From: JANMDN01 sp031376285
Lineage (GTDB): Bacteria; Actinomycetota; Thermoleophilia; Miltoncostaeales; Miltoncostaeaceae
Length of the DNA stretch: 31,657 nucleotides
Direction of reading: 5' to 3'
Assembly: GCA_031376285.1 (NCBI GenBank)
Contig: JANMDN010000079.1
Coordinates: forward strand, 1 to 31,657
In this document: positions 31,501 to 31,657 of the stretch, piece after piece
Layout: every line of letters begins with the position of its first letter
How positions within the stretch are numbered: the first letter of the stretch is position 1
The notes under the pieces: model-generated
Databases searched by the model: none
The model's input: only the letters and a program-made list of their open reading frames with translations
What the model was told of the DNA's origin: nothing
Made by a program: the position numbers and the translations under genes

Positions 31501-31648
31501 GCACCTCGACATACGGGGGAGAGAACTCGGGAAGAACGTCGACCGGCGCGTCCGGTAGTCGGGTCGCACCGACGACCATCAGACCGATGGCGATCGCGAC
31601 GACGAGCAGGCGGAACTTCATGCTCGAATCAATGATCCAGCGCATCAT
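28544..31648 (-). CDS. HME-RND efflux pump (CusA/CzcA-like), first in cluster
   Basis: The 1034-residue protein is full length and starts MMRWIIDSSMKFRLL, the same opening as the other pump. It shares VDVLPEFSPPYVEVQTE, PGVANVAVWG and IFRPASYIASSIDNL with it. The two are paralogues rather than recent copies, since they differ throughout. Helix 4 reads ALVVIVDEAIVGVDHV: the main relay Asp (D409) is kept, while the usual downstream Glu in the VEN motif is Asp (D416) followed by His, and the Gly of the motif is Val. No outer-membrane factor gene is nearby. Only 9 nt upstream of the start are in the window, so its promoter is not seen. Confidence 0.92.
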   Translation of the reverse strand: MMRWIIDSSMKFRLLVVAIAIGLMVVGATRLPDAPVDVLPEFSPPYVEVQTEALGLSAPEVENLVSVNIEELLNATPWLESIKSTSVPGLSSVVLTFEAGTDVLRARQLIAERLALAYALPNVSSPPSILQPLSSTSRVLTLSLASKDVSQIQMSVLTRWTIRPALLAVPGVANVAVWGFRDRQLQVQIDPRRLKKNGVSIDQIIRTAGNAMWVSPLTYLEASTPGTGGWIDTPQQRLEVRHVFPITDPAGLAKVTLDGRNQTLGSVAKVVEGHPPLIGDAVLKAGPGLLLVVEKFPNANAREVTEGVEKALAELAPGLKGIETDTTIFRPASYIASSIDNLSLALLIGAGLGLLVILAMLYQWRVLVVSAIAIATSLVAAGLVLNSLGGTFNAMILAGLVIALVVIVDEAIVGVDHVMTRLRERRATGSDQTTVATIRTSLLESNRLGAYTTAIVLLPLLPAVFMTGVSASLFQPLALAFTVAVLAAIVVALTLTPALTSLLFSAGRVDLRESPVAAWLKRVYEKALDRVLGHGTPTFAAALGLAAVAIVAAPFLDRTTLPELREPNVVVRWDGPPGTSAPEMTRITTRFAQDLKTVPGVQNVAGQVGRAVLGDKIGNVNAAEVFVRIEEDADYEAALSGVREKASGYPGVTSDVRTFEDFAIGRARTGGSRDPVVVNVFGPRFDVLQTKAEEIRGALADIGGVDSINVERQVMQPQVEVKVNLARAQRFGLKPGDVRREAGTLLAGLEVGSLYEAQKTYQVAVWSTPSTRTSLTDINSLMIDTPKGGQVALGKVADVAIKPSPTVIRRQAVSRRVQVGLNVPSRDIDSVISDVKSRLTAIDFPLEYHAEVRGESSDSSRSRALMIAAGIAAAIGIFLLLQAALGSWGMAGIFFLTLPASLAGGVLAASWAGDAATLGTVVAFLAVLAVAARNGLRLVDHLRQLEREGVPFSRDLVIRGARERVVPILVTTFTIGLALLPLVITGGTAGQEIANPAAVIILGGLVTSTLVSLFLIPALYLRFGSRFTPQQASV

Positions 31649-31657
31649 CGTGGTTGT

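Overview
The window is high-GC bacterial DNA, most likely from an actinobacterium of the Thermoleophilia/Solirubrobacterales type. That placement is an inference. It rests on several points: base composition; short -10 boxes of the form TANNNT lying 6-8 nt upstream of start codons, as in leaderless transcripts; secreted proteins rich in V-x-A-W strands; a Cys-Gly-rich lipoprotein; and HME-RND pumps without any outer-membrane channel gene. No 16S gene or other decisive marker is present.

Left part (1-3423). The 3' end of a PAP2-type phosphatase gene enters from the left edge. A roughly 2.8-kb degraded integrative element follows. It is bounded by a 47-bp direct repeat (529-575 and 3348-3394) that equals the 3' part of the tRNA-Lys(UUU) gene at 3351-3423. 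It holds a frameshifted ribbon-helix-helix antitoxin gene, an intact AAA/DUF4143 ATPase gene and the tail of an IS3-type transposase, but no integrase that I can recognise.

Central part (3507-16820). These genes are mostly ordinary chromosomal ones: a CPA1 antiporter, a pterin-carbinolamine dehydratase, pyrD, a CHASE3-HAMP-PP2C phosphatase, a 1091-residue secreted multidomain protein with a papain-like Cys-His-Asp/Asn core, a secreted beta-propeller, a DUF2269 membrane protein, a fused ABC exporter and a Phd/VapC toxin-antitoxin pair. Between the multidomain protein and the propeller, a NatAB-like ABC locus has been collapsed by deletion. The ATPase gene runs straight into the last third of its permease gene.

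Right part (16830-31648). Everything here is on the minus strand and devoted to membrane transport. Reading in the direction of transcription there are: an HME-RND pump; a very small adaptor-like protein; a second HME-RND pump; a large HlyD/MacA-type adaptor with a peptidoglycan-binding domain and a duplicated coiled-coil segment; a MacB-type ATPase; an FtsX/MacB-type permease; and a four-cysteine lipoprotein. A separate three-gene ABC-2 operon follows (ATPase, permease, membrane-anchored accessory protein), with overlapping start and stop codons. The RND/MacAB block is the best candidate for an unusual system. It looks like a tripartite-style export apparatus adapted to a cell wall rather than to an outer membrane. 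Its substrate cannot be told from sequence.
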